A stretch of DNA of 64,000 nucleotides, taken from NCBI RefSeq assembly GCF_002379085.1, contig NZ_NBZW01000022.1, forward strand, positions 1 to 64,000, in the 5' to 3' direction. The notes below the pieces were generated by a model that made no database searches, was not told where the DNA came from, and saw only the letters and a list, made by a program, of their open reading frames with translations. Position numbers and translations under genes: made by a program. Numbering within the stretch: position 1 is the first letter of the stretch; each line of letters begins with the position of its first letter. This document shows positions 8,777 to 17,024 of this stretch, piece by piece. The stretch is from Polaromonas sp. AET17H-212. Lineage in GTDB: Bacteria; Pseudomonadota; Gammaproteobacteria; Burkholderiales; Burkholderiaceae_C.

Positions 8777-9361
8777 ATGCGTATTTTTGTCATCGATGAC
8801 CACCCTCTCATGCGGGAAGCCGTGGTGATGCTTATTCGCCGCCTGCATGCAAAAGCGATCGTCATCGAGCTCGACAGGCTGGCGGCCATTGGCCCGGCCG
8901 TGGAACAGCATGGCATCCCGGACATCATCTGCCTCGACCTCAAGCTGCCGGACACCCATGGCGTATCGGGCGTGCGGGAGCTGCGCCAGCAGTTTCCCGA
9001 GGTGCCTATCGTGGTGTTGTCAGCTGCCCCCGCACAGGACTACCAGGATCTCTCGCTGGAAGCCGGCGCCGATGTGTATATTGAAAAATCCGTCGGCGCG
9101 ACCGAGATCGCCAAGGTCCTGAAAACCTTTCTGGACGACAGCGCCGATCCGGAGGCCAGCACGGAACCCGAGAAGCTGTCCAAACGCCAGAAGCAATTGC
9201 TGGTGATGCTGGACAAAGGCATGAGCAACCGCGACATTGCCGCCGAATTGCAGATCAGCGAACACACCGTGAAAGTGCATCTGTGGCGCCTGTTTCGCAG
9301 GCTCAATGTCAAAAGCCGTTCACAGGCCAGCCACCTGGCCCGTACCCAAGGCCTGCTCTAG
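8777..9361 (+). CDS. NarL/LuxR-type response regulator
   Basis: The 194-residue protein is a two-component DNA-binding regulator. An N-terminal receiver (residues 1-118) has the acidic pair DD at 7-8, phospho-acceptor Asp54 in CLDLKLPD and a conserved Lys near 104. The C-terminal LuxR helix-turn-helix (about 135-190) reads SKRQKQLLVMLDKGMSNRDI onward. The 214-base gap upstream contains TTGACA at 8704-8709 without a good -10 at normal spacing. The likely partner kinase is convergent at 9532-10953, separated only by repeat R1. Confidence 0.93.
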   Translation: MRIFVIDDHPLMREAVVMLIRRLHAKAIVIELDRLAAIGPAVEQHGIPDIICLDLKLPDTHGVSGVRELRQQFPEVPIVVLSAAPAQDYQDLSLEAGADVYIEKSVGATEIAKVLKTFLDDSADPEASTEPEKLSKRQKQLLVMLDKGMSNRDIAAELQISEHTVKVHLWRLFRRLNVKSRSQASHLARTQGLL

Positions 9362-9362
9362 G

Positions 9363-9521
9363 AGCCTGTCGGGCTTGGGGCGTCGAAAGCGAAAATCGGC
9401 CCCAGCGAGGACAGTTTTTGCCGGATTTGCAGGCCCATAGCCCAGCTATGGGACAAAAAGACGGTGAAAAATGGACCGCTGCGGTCGATTTGCAGCCGAC
9501 GATTCCCAAGTCCGACAGGCT
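9363..9521. repeat. TIR-bounded structured element R1 between convergent genes
   Basis: The 159-base element has imperfect terminal inverted repeats, AGCCTGTCGGGCTTGGG at 9363-9379 and CCCAAGTCCGACAGGCT at 9505-9521 (16 of 17 pair). A central palindrome CCATAGCCCAGCTATGG lies near 9432. It starts one base after the response-regulator stop and ends ten bases before the kinase stop, so it fills the convergent gap. A related layout is seen in R2 at 53233-53395. A role as bidirectional terminator or RNA-stabilising structure is inference. Confidence 0.75.
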
Positions 9522-9531
9522 TCTCGCCTCT

Positions 9532-10953
9532 TCAGTGGTGGCTGTATGGTCGCCCGCGGGCGAGCTCCCCGTCGTCAAAGGCCTCCATGTCCAGCCGGAA
9601 CACCGTCCCCTGCCCGGGCTTTGACTGCATGCTCAGGCGATGGTTCAGCGCCTCACACAGCCGCCTGACGATGGCCAGACCCAGCCCGAAGCCTTCCTCG
9701 GTGCCGTTGTGCCTGGCCACGCGGTAAAACTCCTGAAAAATCGCCTGCTGGTGCTCCGGCGCAATGCCGACGCCGGTGTCCCACACCTCCATCCGCCAGC
9801 CGTCCTCGCCCGGACGGACCGCCAGCAACACGCCGCCCCGTTCGGTATGGCGGATCGCATTGGACAGCAGGTTGCCGAGCAGCCGCTTGAGCAACACCGG
9901 GTCGGAGCGCACCGCCCCCGCAAGCACATGGGTGCGCAGGTCCAACCCCTTCTCCTTCGCCAACGGGGCGTACTGCAACTCCAGCTCCCCGACCAGCGAC
10001 GGCAAGTCCACCCGCTGCCAGTTCACTTCCACCACGCTGGCATCGAGCCTGGCCAGATCAAACAGCGAATTAAACAGCTCATTGACGGCCTGCGTGGACT
10101 GCACAATTTTCGGCGTGATCTGCAGCACCAGTTCCGGCTCGGCGCGCAACCAGTCGGCATACAGGCTGAGCGCGTGCACAGGCTGGCGCAAATCATGGGC
10201 CGCACTGGCAATAAACCGGTTCTTGGCTTCGACCGCCTCCAGCGCCACGCGTGTCTTTTCGGTCAGTGAGGCGATCAGTTGCGCGTTGGCAAACTGCAGC
10301 TCCAGGTTGGAGCGCTGCACGCGGTTCAGGCGTAGCCCGGCCATGCGGACCGCCGACCAGTAAATCAGCATCAGCAACACCAGCGCATAAGTCGTGACGG
10401 TGCCGGGGAAAGGCCGTTCTATCGCCACGCTCCAGGCCATCGCAGCCAGGATGGTGTAAGCCATTCCGTTGATGTACCCGAGAAAGCAGCGCAGGCACGC
10501 GGCAAATGCACCCACCGCAAAACCCGCCATGCCCACCAGCACGATCAGGCAGATGAACTGGTCGAAAACCGGCGCCTTGCGAAAGTACAGAAACATCGAC
10601 GAGCCCCAGACCACGGCCCCCAGGGTCCAGGTCCAGCCATACCGTGCAATGAAGGCCCGCTGCTGGACGATGCCGGAACCGGCATAGTCCCGCTGGTAGA
10701 TCCGGACCACCCGGTAACGCGTCACCATGAGAAGCACGGCAGCCAGCGTCCAGCTAAACAACGCGAAATGGTTGACGTTGTTGTAGAGGACCAGCACGAT
10801 GACGGGAATCACCAGCGCGGCTGAATTGAGCGCCGGCCGCGCATTGCGCATGAAGTTGCGCGTCAGCTTGGCCTCCACCCAGTCATCACGCGCGGCGATG
10901 TCTGCCACGACATGACGGCTGTCAGCGGGTAAAGGCAGGGCGGCTGAATCCAT
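9532..10953 (-). CDS. Membrane sensor histidine kinase
   Basis: This 473-residue kinase has a membrane module of about six helices (residues 42-205), a coiled-coil linker, and a HisKA domain with phospho-acceptor His253 in SAAHDLRQPVHALSLY. The HATPase domain shows the N box LLGNLLSNAIRHTERG, G1 DTGVG and G2 GFGLGLAI. No periplasmic sensor domain of size is visible, so sensing may occur in the membrane bundle. It faces the NarL-type regulator at 8777-9361 and probably phosphorylates it. The 235-base region upstream of its start (10954-11188) shows no gene I can support. Confidence 0.92.
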   Translation of the reverse strand: MDSAALPLPADSRHVVADIAARDDWVEAKLTRNFMRNARPALNSAALVIPVIVLVLYNNVNHFALFSWTLAAVLLMVTRYRVVRIYQRDYAGSGIVQQRAFIARYGWTWTLGAVVWGSSMFLYFRKAPVFDQFICLIVLVGMAGFAVGAFAACLRCFLGYINGMAYTILAAMAWSVAIERPFPGTVTTYALVLLMLIYWSAVRMAGLRLNRVQRSNLELQFANAQLIASLTEKTRVALEAVEAKNRFIASAAHDLRQPVHALSLYADWLRAEPELVLQITPKIVQSTQAVNELFNSLFDLARLDASVVEVNWQRVDLPSLVGELELQYAPLAKEKGLDLRTHVLAGAVRSDPVLLKRLLGNLLSNAIRHTERGGVLLAVRPGEDGWRMEVWDTGVGIAPEHQQAIFQEFYRVARHNGTEEGFGLGLAIVRRLCEALNHRLSMQSKPGQGTVFRLDMEAFDDGELARGRPYSHH

Positions 10954-11188
10954 GGCTGCAGTTTACTGTTCGTTGAGTCCTGCACGGTGCACAGTAGCTT
11001 GCCGTTCTGGGCAATATGTCTATGGCTTCACTTTTTGACCGATTAGTAAATTCGGGCATGACGGCTGCAAATGCGCCGAAAGGCCCAAGAAACAGACCAA
11101 CGGCGGCGCTGCATGAAAGTGCGTTCGGCCTCTGCTGGAGCCACATCGCTCCGTCGTGAGCCAGACCAGACTCCTTGACGGGGCTTAC

Positions 11189-12370
11189 TCAGCGTGGTCC
11201 TAATTTCGAGAGTGTGGCGACTGTCTTTTGTACAGCCACTCCGGGTCGATAGTCACCGTGTCTCAAGGAAAAATTCTTAATGCGTTCGGCAGAAATTTCA
11301 CCGCCCAGAAGTTGATCAACTTTTTCAGCGACTACAGTTTTAATCTTGTTCCGTATGGTCGCCAGAGCCAACCCCTGTTTACTCAACCGATAGGCCAGGA
11401 CGGCCTGCTCCATATGCTCAGGAAGCAGCAGTATCCGCTTACCAGCCTGCAGTGCCATGCTTGTCAGGCCCATGCCTCCGTTCCCCACAATGGCTGCGCT
11501 ATCTCGTATGAGTGGATCCAGCTGCACCGGGTGCTCGACAACTTTGATGCCCCATCCGCGTGCGGCTTCACAGGCCCTGGGTACGCCTGAAGGTGAAATC
11601 ACCAGCACGTTTGCCCCCTGAAGTTTGAGAGCCTGCCAGGTCAGGTCATACCGTTTATCTCGCAAGTTGAGGTAACACAGTACTTTCGGTCCGTCTCCAT
11701 CTGGCCAGCTCAACAGCGCTCCCCCCGGCGATTCTGACCAAATCGGTCCGAAGTAGACATCAGCAGCGTCGCGAACTCCGGCCGGTCGATCGAAATGATC
11801 AAATTCTGACCACGCGCACAAAGCTATGCTGTCAGAACTAAAAAGCTCAGTCATTGACTTTGGGGCATTTTTGCGGAGACGCGCCGGTATGGTTTTTGCC
11901 AGTTCGTCCAGCGCTCTCTCCAGACGAAGTTCAAGCTCCTCGGCCCTCGCTGCAGAGTTTTCAACCCATGGCATAAAGCAGGGTCGCGGCGCCTGCTCTG
12001 GTGGGATTTCAAATCCATGTCCGATCACCACGGTCGGAATACCTGCGCTGCGGGCTGCATACAGCGCCACAGGTGAGGCATCCACGAGCACCGCTGTGGG
12101 TTTGATGTCGTCAAACAGGGCGTACCAGCGATCCAGCACAGATCGAACTTGGTCTACTCTTTCAAAGCCCAAACGGAGCAGTATCTCAGCGTGGTTGAGG
12201 GGCCCGGATACCTCTGCTGCCACTTTTGGTGCAATTCGAGGCAGCTTGATGCAGCTGAAGTCCGCAGGAGCCAGAAATCGCTGTGCAGAGACTTCGTCAG
12301 CAATTGCAAAAATCACTTTCCATTGCGCATCTCGTAAGGCAATTGCAATCGGGAGCAATCTGGAAAGATG
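11189..12370 (-). pseudogene. Glycosyltransferase (GT-B, UGT/MurG-like), 5'-truncated
   Basis: About 393 residues of a GT-B glycosyltransferase remain. The C-terminal nucleotide-sugar site is visible in IVGNGGMGLTSMALQAGKRI followed by LLLPEHMEQ, typical of UGT-like enzymes. The N-terminal Rossmann motif is lost: the recognisable frame begins abruptly with [14 protein letters not shown] at about 12370, where the sequence turns into RTX repeats in another frame. The only start left is a TTG at 12358, inside the fold. I read this as a deletion fusion and an inactive gene. Sequence composition is less GC-rich than the flanks, suggesting acquired DNA. Confidence 0.7.
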
Positions 12371-13015
12371 CCTTCGCCGCCAAGTTCGGTCACCACGTCA
12401 GCCGAGTTGTCGACTTCGTACAGGTCGTCGCCTTCTCCGCCCAGCATGGTGTCTGCGCCCAAACCTCCAAGCAGGCGGTCGTCGCCGGCCAGGCCGAACA
12501 GGGTGTTGACGCCGGCGTTGCCGGTGAGTTTGTTGGCGCCTTCGTTACCGGTGGCGTCAATGTTGGCCGTGCCTGTGAGTTGCAGGTCCTCAAGGTTGTC
12601 GCCCAGGGTGTAGCTGATGGATGCGAGCACTCGGTCTGTGCCGTGGTCTTGTTCTTCAGACACTTGGTCGCCGGCGTTGTCGACGTAGTAGCTGTCGTTG
12701 CCCAAGCCGCCGTGCATCACGTCCGCACCGGCGCGGCCGTTCAGGGTGTTGTTGGCGCTGTTGCCAGTCAACACGTTGTTCAGGCTGTTGCCGGTTCCGT
12801 TGATGGCGTCTATCCGGCTTGTGGTCGACCACGGTCCAACCGTCTGCGATGAATTGATCAGCCTGGACAGTGGTGAATTTGCTTGAGCGGTTGTTGCCGA
12901 ATGCAAGCGCTCTCTTTAAGCCGTCCTCTGTTGAAACAGGAAAAAGGTCCAGCAGTGCTTCAGCCGCCACCTGTACATTGGCGTACTTGAGATATGTTTG
13001 AATTTCATCTGCCAC
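12371..13015 (-). pseudogene. RTX (calcium-binding repeat) exoprotein remnant, internally deleted
   Basis: From GTG 13015, with GGAGAGA upstream, the frame encodes an N-terminal domain (MADEIQTYLKYANVQVAAEA onward) typical of large RTX lipases and proteases up to residue 66 (VVDHKPD). Near 12811-12822 the reading frame shifts abruptly into RTX repeats ([50 protein letters not shown]). The catalytic middle is absent. The repeats end at about 12371, where glycosyltransferase sequence begins. The secretion signal is also gone. This is the footprint of two deletions in a former type I secretion substrate. Confidence 0.75.
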
Positions 13016-13017
13016 GA

Positions 13018-13884
13018 CTATCTCTCCGTTTTGGGTTTAAGGGTCTTTTCCACAAAATTTCGATCGATAGGATCAAAAATAGCGCGTCCATCAGGTGTTT
13101 TCCGCGGAGTGGGACAGGCGGTATTTCGGGCATACGCCCACGGAGAGCGTCCCCCCGATGTATCCCCCATTCCCATGTCAAACATGCATCCAATACGCTT
13201 TCCAAGCACTTCCTTACTGCCGATATCCAAAACAGTTATCGAGCCGCAAGCAATCCAGTTGTCCCTGTCAGTTTTTGTGGATTCGTCTTGCCAATCCACG
13301 ACATACTTTGCGCCTTGCGGGGAACTAACGTCACTGTTCAGCAGCAATTTATTGCGACCATCTTTATTTACGTTTTTGGCCGTGTATTGAGTGATATTTG
13401 TTGATGCTGGATCAACGACTTCTACAAAAAGGTATGCGCCTTTTGTCGTTTTGTCCGTGAGCCAATGTGCATCCACTCTCCCCGCAAGAAACGACCGGAT
13501 GTATCCATCACCACCCGAATTTTCTTGTCCATATGGATCATCCATGACGTATTGCTCAGAGAAGTTGATCTTGTCGGGCCTGATCTTCACCAACAGCACT
13601 CCCTCCACGTTATCCACCGTCTTGTAGATCTTCTCCCCCGCCGTCTTGCATCGCTCCTCGAACAAGGCTCGTGCCTTGGCCAACTTGCTGCGGTACTCAA
13701 CCGTCCGGTAAATCTCCGGCGCAATTGGCGCAATAAATACGGCAAGCACCAGCGCTGCATATGTGAGCTTACGCACCCAGGTCTTGCCCATCCAAAGCGC
13801 AACGCCAATGCCCGCCAACGCGAGCAACAAATACAGATTGCCCGCTGCAGCAAACAAGACATCAAAACCAGTCATCTTTAACAT
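13018..13884 (-). CDS. Hypothetical membrane protein of the RTX/T1SS locus
   Basis: This 288-residue protein looks intact between two broken neighbours. I chose ATG 13884 because AGAGGAA lies at 13891-13897, ahead of it; a TTG two codons upstream is also in frame. Two hydrophobic segments (about residues 5-28 and 33-55) precede a soluble domain with Cys near 80, 236 and 250. The remainder carries no motif I recognise. It stops two bases before the RTX remnant start, so it was part of the same operon. Function is unknown. Confidence 0.7.
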   Translation of the reverse strand: MLKMTGFDVLFAAAGNLYLLLALAGIGVALWMGKTWVRKLTYAALVLAVFIAPIAPEIYRTVEYRSKLAKARALFEERCKTAGEKIYKTVDNVEGVLLVKIRPDKINFSEQYVMDDPYGQENSGGDGYIRSFLAGRVDAHWLTDKTTKGAYLFVEVVDPASTNITQYTAKNVNKDGRNKLLLNSDVSSPQGAKYVVDWQDESTKTDRDNWIACGSITVLDIGSKEVLGKRIGCMFDMGMGDTSGGRSPWAYARNTACPTPRKTPDGRAIFDPIDRNFVEKTLKPKTER

Positions 13885-13968
13885 CTTCAATTCCTCTTCA
13901 TTTGTATGTCATGGGCAACAGGTAAGCTCGACGCAGCCTTCGTGCCACTCGCAAATCCAGAATTCAGC

Positions 13969-14427
13969 TCATCGCTCCCTCCCCGCCTCAGCCGACACCC
14001 TCTGCACCGGGCTCAGCAAATACTCCATGATGGTTCTGCGGCCCTGGTGAATTTCTGCGGCCACCTGCATGCCGGCCTCCAGACCCTTGCGCTGGCTGGC
14101 GTCGCCGTTGAGGGACTCCAGGTACTGCGTGTCGAGCTTGACCAGCGCCTTGTAGCCCTGCGGAGCTGACTGGCCGGGGTTGTTGTTATTGCTGGCTTGG
14201 GAGTCAGGCGCCAGGGTCTGGATGCTGCCTTCGAGCAGACCGTACTTCTGGAACGGATAAGCAGCGATCTTGACGCGCACGTGCTGGCCGCCGCCAATGA
14301 CAAAGATTTCGTCCACCTGAAGGGTCTTGGGCAATGCGTGCGTCACAAACAACATGCTGACCTTGCCGCGCAAGGCGTTGACGGTGGTGGCAAAGGCATT
14401 GGCGGTTTCCATCAGACTCGCACACAT
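13969..14427 (-). pseudogene. Fusion of HlyB-type ABC transporter tail and HlyD-type adaptor tail
   Basis: Residues 6-48 (METANAFATTVNALRGKVSM and LFVTHALPKTLQVDEIF) match the extreme C-terminus of a type I secretion ABC exporter just after the Walker B/D-loop. They pass directly into HVRVKIAAYPFQKYGLLEGS and end in GMQVAAEIHQGRRTIMEYLL plus SPVQRVSAEAGRER, the C-terminus of the HlyD membrane-fusion protein. Most of both proteins is absent, so this is an in-frame deletion fusion of adjacent hlyB and hlyD genes. It cannot export anything. Confidence 0.8.
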
Positions 14428-14509
14428 GATAGGTCATGCACAACAAAGAAGCCCGCCGTTTCCAAGCGCTTATTGGGTTGTTGGGTGAGATGTGGGCTTA
14501 AATGAAAAA

Positions 14510-14526
14510 CGGGGCGCGAGGCCCCG
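14510..14526 (-). terminator. Hairpin with T-run on the minus strand
   Basis: CGGGGC-GCGA-GGCCCCG forms a stable stem. Read on the minus strand it is followed by five T residues (14505-14509), a classical intrinsic terminator. It lies just outside the left end of the integrative element. It could be the original terminator of tRNA-Ser, displaced from it by the element; that is speculation. Confidence 0.6.
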
Positions 14527-14614
14527 TATTCATTGACTATCTGGGAGGGTGTCGTTCCTATCATCTTCGCTAACCTGCATGGATGTTAGGTTTTGTTAGG
14601 TTCAAAGCGTCAAG

Positions 14615-14634
14615 TACCCCCAAAAATACCCCCA
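14615..14634 (+). repeat. Direct repeat at left end of integrative element
   Basis: The 20-base sequence TACCCCCAAAAATACCCCCA recurs at the integrase end (20299-20318) with 18 of 20 bases identical and in the same orientation. The two TACCCCC units are 12 bases apart in both copies. I read them as integrase arm-binding sites or end markers of the element. Confidence 0.7.
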
Positions 14635-14702
14635 CCCATCATTGCCGGTCAGTTTCACGATTCGGATTAAAGTCCGCTCTGAACTCTCAGGGCACAAAGG
14701 TC

Positions 14703-15569
14703 ATGCAATTCCAATCAACAGCCATAGCGACGGCCACGGCCACCCTCAAGGAACTATTCACCGAGGCCGAGAAACTCGTTGAAGAGGTAGGTCAGTATGA
14801 GCAAGACTGGGCCCATTGGTCGGCGACCAGCGAAGATCACGCGATACCACCGGATTGGTTGATTGAGAAAGGTGAAGAAGTACGTCCGCCCTTCCAATAC
14901 GTATTGGAGTCGTTGTATCTTTGCACCGTCTATATGCTTGATGCTTCGGGATTGCATGAATATCTGAGGCAGTTCTACACGAGGTTTGGTAGGACCTTCA
15001 ATGCTCAGAAAGCGGCCTCTTCATTCGACATCGAGCCTTTCTTTGAATTCACGCCGCACAACAAGTTTCTTCAAGACCTGCGCCAGTTCCTCACCCCACT
15101 GAACATTTTTCAGGACTCTTCGCGCTACTTGCGTCTGTCAGGCGTAATCTATTTGGAGAACGTACTGCGTAACACTGCGACGATCGTGCAAAAGTCAGGC
15201 AGGACGCCGCAATCCGAGCCAGAGGTCTATAAGGCGGTTCGATCCGTGCTTGAGGCGATATTTCCCTCGGCACGGTCTCCTAAATCCAACTTCCTCAAGA
15301 GCGCTCAGGAGTACAAGCCAGACGTGTTGATCCCAGAACTTTTCGCTGCCATCGAGTACAAGTTCGCCGATACCGAACAGAAGCTGAAGACAACCATCGG
15401 GCAGATTGCGGACGATGTAAAAGGATACACAGGAGATTTGGACTACCACCTTTTTTACGCCGTCTTCTATACGAAGAAGGACTTTTGGGGGCCGGCAAAA
15501 TTTGACCTAGCTTGGAAGGAAAAGGACTTCCCTTCTAATTGGCGCGCATTTTATATTGTCGGGACGTAG
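14703..15569 (+). CDS. PD-(D/E)XK nuclease-like cargo protein
   Basis: This 288-residue protein is transcribed outward from the left end of the integrative element, against all other element genes. ATG 14703 was preferred over an open frame reaching 14583 because that extension is made of element-end repeats; AAGG sits just upstream. The C-terminal part holds a PD-(D/E)XK signature: YKPDVLIPELFAAIEYKF with Asp207, Glu218 and Lys220, a helix with Glu175 (EVYKAVRSVLEAIF) and Gln234 (IGQIADDVKGY). The pattern recalls DpnII/MboI-type restriction domains. The N-terminal 170 residues are helical and unknown. No methyltransferase partner is present. Lower GC than the chromosome. Confidence 0.65.
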   Translation: MQFQSTAIATATATLKELFTEAEKLVEEVGQYEQDWAHWSATSEDHAIPPDWLIEKGEEVRPPFQYVLESLYLCTVYMLDASGLHEYLRQFYTRFGRTFNAQKAASSFDIEPFFEFTPHNKFLQDLRQFLTPLNIFQDSSRYLRLSGVIYLENVLRNTATIVQKSGRTPQSEPEVYKAVRSVLEAIFPSARSPKSNFLKSAQEYKPDVLIPELFAAIEYKFADTEQKLKTTIGQIADDVKGYTGDLDYHLFYAVFYTKKDFWGPAKFDLAWKEKDFPSNWRAFYIVGT

Positions 15570-15615
15570 GGGACATCTTGGTTCACTTGGATGAGCCTTT
15601 TGCAGCTTCAATGTC

Positions 15616-15684
15616 TTAAGCCTTTGCCACCGGCAGGTCAGCCCAAGAAGTTGTGTACTGCGGTGTCAGCAGGTTCTGCGTCAT
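15616..15684 (-). CDS. 22-residue ORF coupled to the zinc-ribbon gene
   Basis: ATG 15684 overlaps the stop of the preceding gene in an ATGA and encodes MTQNLLTPQYTTSWADLPVA plus KA before TAA. The four-base overlap matches the coupling used throughout this operon, so it may be translated. It is too short to classify and may equally be the start of a gene cut short by a stop. Confidence 0.35.
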   Translation of the reverse strand: MTQNLLTPQYTTSWADLPVAKA

Positions 15685-16289
15685 CTCGAAACCTCGCTTT
15701 GGCCCACTAACAGCCGCGCCGCAAACTGAGCAAACTCAACTTCTCGACGCGATTCGCAGTTCAGTAGTTCTTTCATCAGCCGACCATAAGTTTGCTGCCT
15801 CATGCCTTTAGGTCGCTGCCAATGCTTCCCAAGGCGCGATTCAATCTTGGCCTGTTTGCGCCAAAGTCGGTCCAACAAATCGCAGGACTGACCTGCATAG
15901 GCCACCTGCTGGCAATGCCTGCAGGCAAAGCGCCCGGCGCGCATGTACAGCACCCCCGCGCGTCGCTGGCAGACAGGGCAGACAAACCAGGGCCGGGACT
16001 TGCCGTAATTGCAGGCTGTGTGTGCCAGCCGGATAGTTTGGCTCCCATCGCGCCGCTGGTCGTCGCTGCCCACCATGTATTGCAGGGCCAGCGAGTCAGC
16101 CCCATGCACCACAACCCCGATGCTTCCCGTAGGTTCATCGCCCCGGTGCCAGCGCCAGGTGAACGACTGCCCAGCGCGCAAATACCCGCCGCGATGCCAT
16201 CGGCCAATCTCTACCCGTTGCAGTTGTTCTGCCTTCACCTTGTAGCTGGGCCTGCCAGCGCCGAACCTCATTCCACCAGCGCCCATCAA
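15681..16289 (-). CDS. Zinc-ribbon protein of phage-satellite type
   Basis: The 202-residue protein contains two CxxC pairs (FVCPVCQRRAG near residues 108-113 and FACRHCQQVAYAGQS near 122-127) that form a zinc ribbon. A basic, Arg/Lys-rich tail follows. Similar hypothetical proteins are common in prophages and integrative elements of Burkholderiales. Role unknown; nucleic-acid binding is likely from the ribbon and charge. Its start overlaps the end of the upstream membrane-protein gene by four bases. Confidence 0.7.
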   Translation of the reverse strand: MMGAGGMRFGAGRPSYKVKAEQLQRVEIGRWHRGGYLRAGQSFTWRWHRGDEPTGSIGVVVHGADSLALQYMVGSDDQRRDGSQTIRLAHTACNYGKSRPWFVCPVCQRRAGVLYMRAGRFACRHCQQVAYAGQSCDLLDRLWRKQAKIESRLGKHWQRPKGMRQQTYGRLMKELLNCESRREVEFAQFAARLLVGQSEVSR

Positions 16290-16732
16290 TAAGCTCCGCC
16301 GTACTTTTTCACCGCTAGATTGTGAGCTGCGGCCATGCGCAACGCAACGAATAGGCCCTGCTCCTGTGTTGCCCTAAACGATGAAAGCGTCGCCTGAGCC
16401 TCCAAGCGCAGATTGATTGGCAATTCTTCACTGCTCACCAATCGGCACATATAGGTTTCAAAGTCTTCATCCGCCTCAGGCGCTGGAAACTGCAGTCGCT
16501 CCATGCCCTGAGCAAGCAATGTCGCGATTCTTTCTTTGCCGTAAAGGCGAAAAATCAAAGTGCCGGTTAAAACCTGCTTAATCAGAAAGAAAGTTCCAAT
16601 CACCCATAGGGCCAGCAGACACCACCAAAAACTGGCTGTGTCGCCGTCGCTAAGTTTCATGTAGGCCCACGCTAGGCCAATATCTGGAAGCAAACCGATG
16701 GCCCAAATCTTCCAAAAGTCACTCTGTTGCAT
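16286..16732 (-). CDS. Small two-helix membrane protein of the integrative element
   Basis: This 148-residue product has two hydrophobic segments (about residues 8-26 and 34-58) and a soluble C-terminal tail. The start at 16732 is supported by a strong AAGGAGGGGG ribosome-binding site just upstream. It overlaps the next gene by four bases (ATGA). I do not recognise the family. Small membrane proteins in such elements can serve in exclusion or immunity, but nothing here proves that. Confidence 0.6.
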   Translation of the reverse strand: MQQSDFWKIWAIGLLPDIGLAWAYMKLSDGDTASFWWCLLALWVIGTFFLIKQVLTGTLIFRLYGKERIATLLAQGMERLQFPAPEADEDFETYMCRLVSSEELPINLRLEAQATLSSFRATQEQGLFVALRMAAAHNLAVKKYGGAY

Positions 16733-17024
16733 ATGCCCCCTCCTTAGTTGTGTTGCTCATTCTGCGGTTCACAGAAAACGAAATCAATTGGCCAACTCTC
16801 CTTTTTTCAATCAAGGCAACGGCCATCAGCCGCCACAAGTCACCCGCCCGAACCTTCCCGCCTTTTTGCCCATGCCTGTATCTGTGGCTTTGAATGCCTG
16901 CAGTAGATGGTATTTCTAGATACTCCCCGCCAATCGGGTTAGCACCTTGCCGAAAAGTGGTCGGATAGCCCCGATGGCCGGGGCAAAGCCCTTGACCCCA
17001 TCGCCAGAAATCGGGGCTGTTCAT
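16719..17024 (-). CDS. Hypothetical protein within the element operon
   Basis: An open frame of 101 codons begins in an ATGA overlap with the stop of the upstream HTH gene and ends 14 bases inside the next gene. The position is what a real gene of this operon would have, and a GGGAAGG lies right before the ATG. The composition is basic and the sequence matches nothing I know. The upstream half contains palindromic DNA (CCGATGGCCGGG region), so a regulatory spacer misread as a gene is possible. Confidence 0.35.
   Translation of the reverse strand: MNSPDFWRWGQGLCPGHRGYPTTFRQGANPIGGEYLEIPSTAGIQSHRYRHGQKGGKVRAGDLWRLMAVALIEKRRVGQLISFSVNRRMSNTTKEGAYATE

Noticed and set aside
10922-11146. Minus-strand frame with a hydrophobic stretch (SAAVGLFLGPFGAFAAV) upstream of the sensor kinase
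   Set aside because: It overlaps the kinase start, has no family match and no good ribosome-binding site; insufficient to call a gene.
14540-14575. Possible attL: on the minus strand GACACCCTCCCAG slightly resembles the tRNA-Ser end CCCACCCTCTCCGCCA
   Set aside because: Only short gapped similarity; no duplicated T-arm or CCA is visible, so I cannot call an attachment site.
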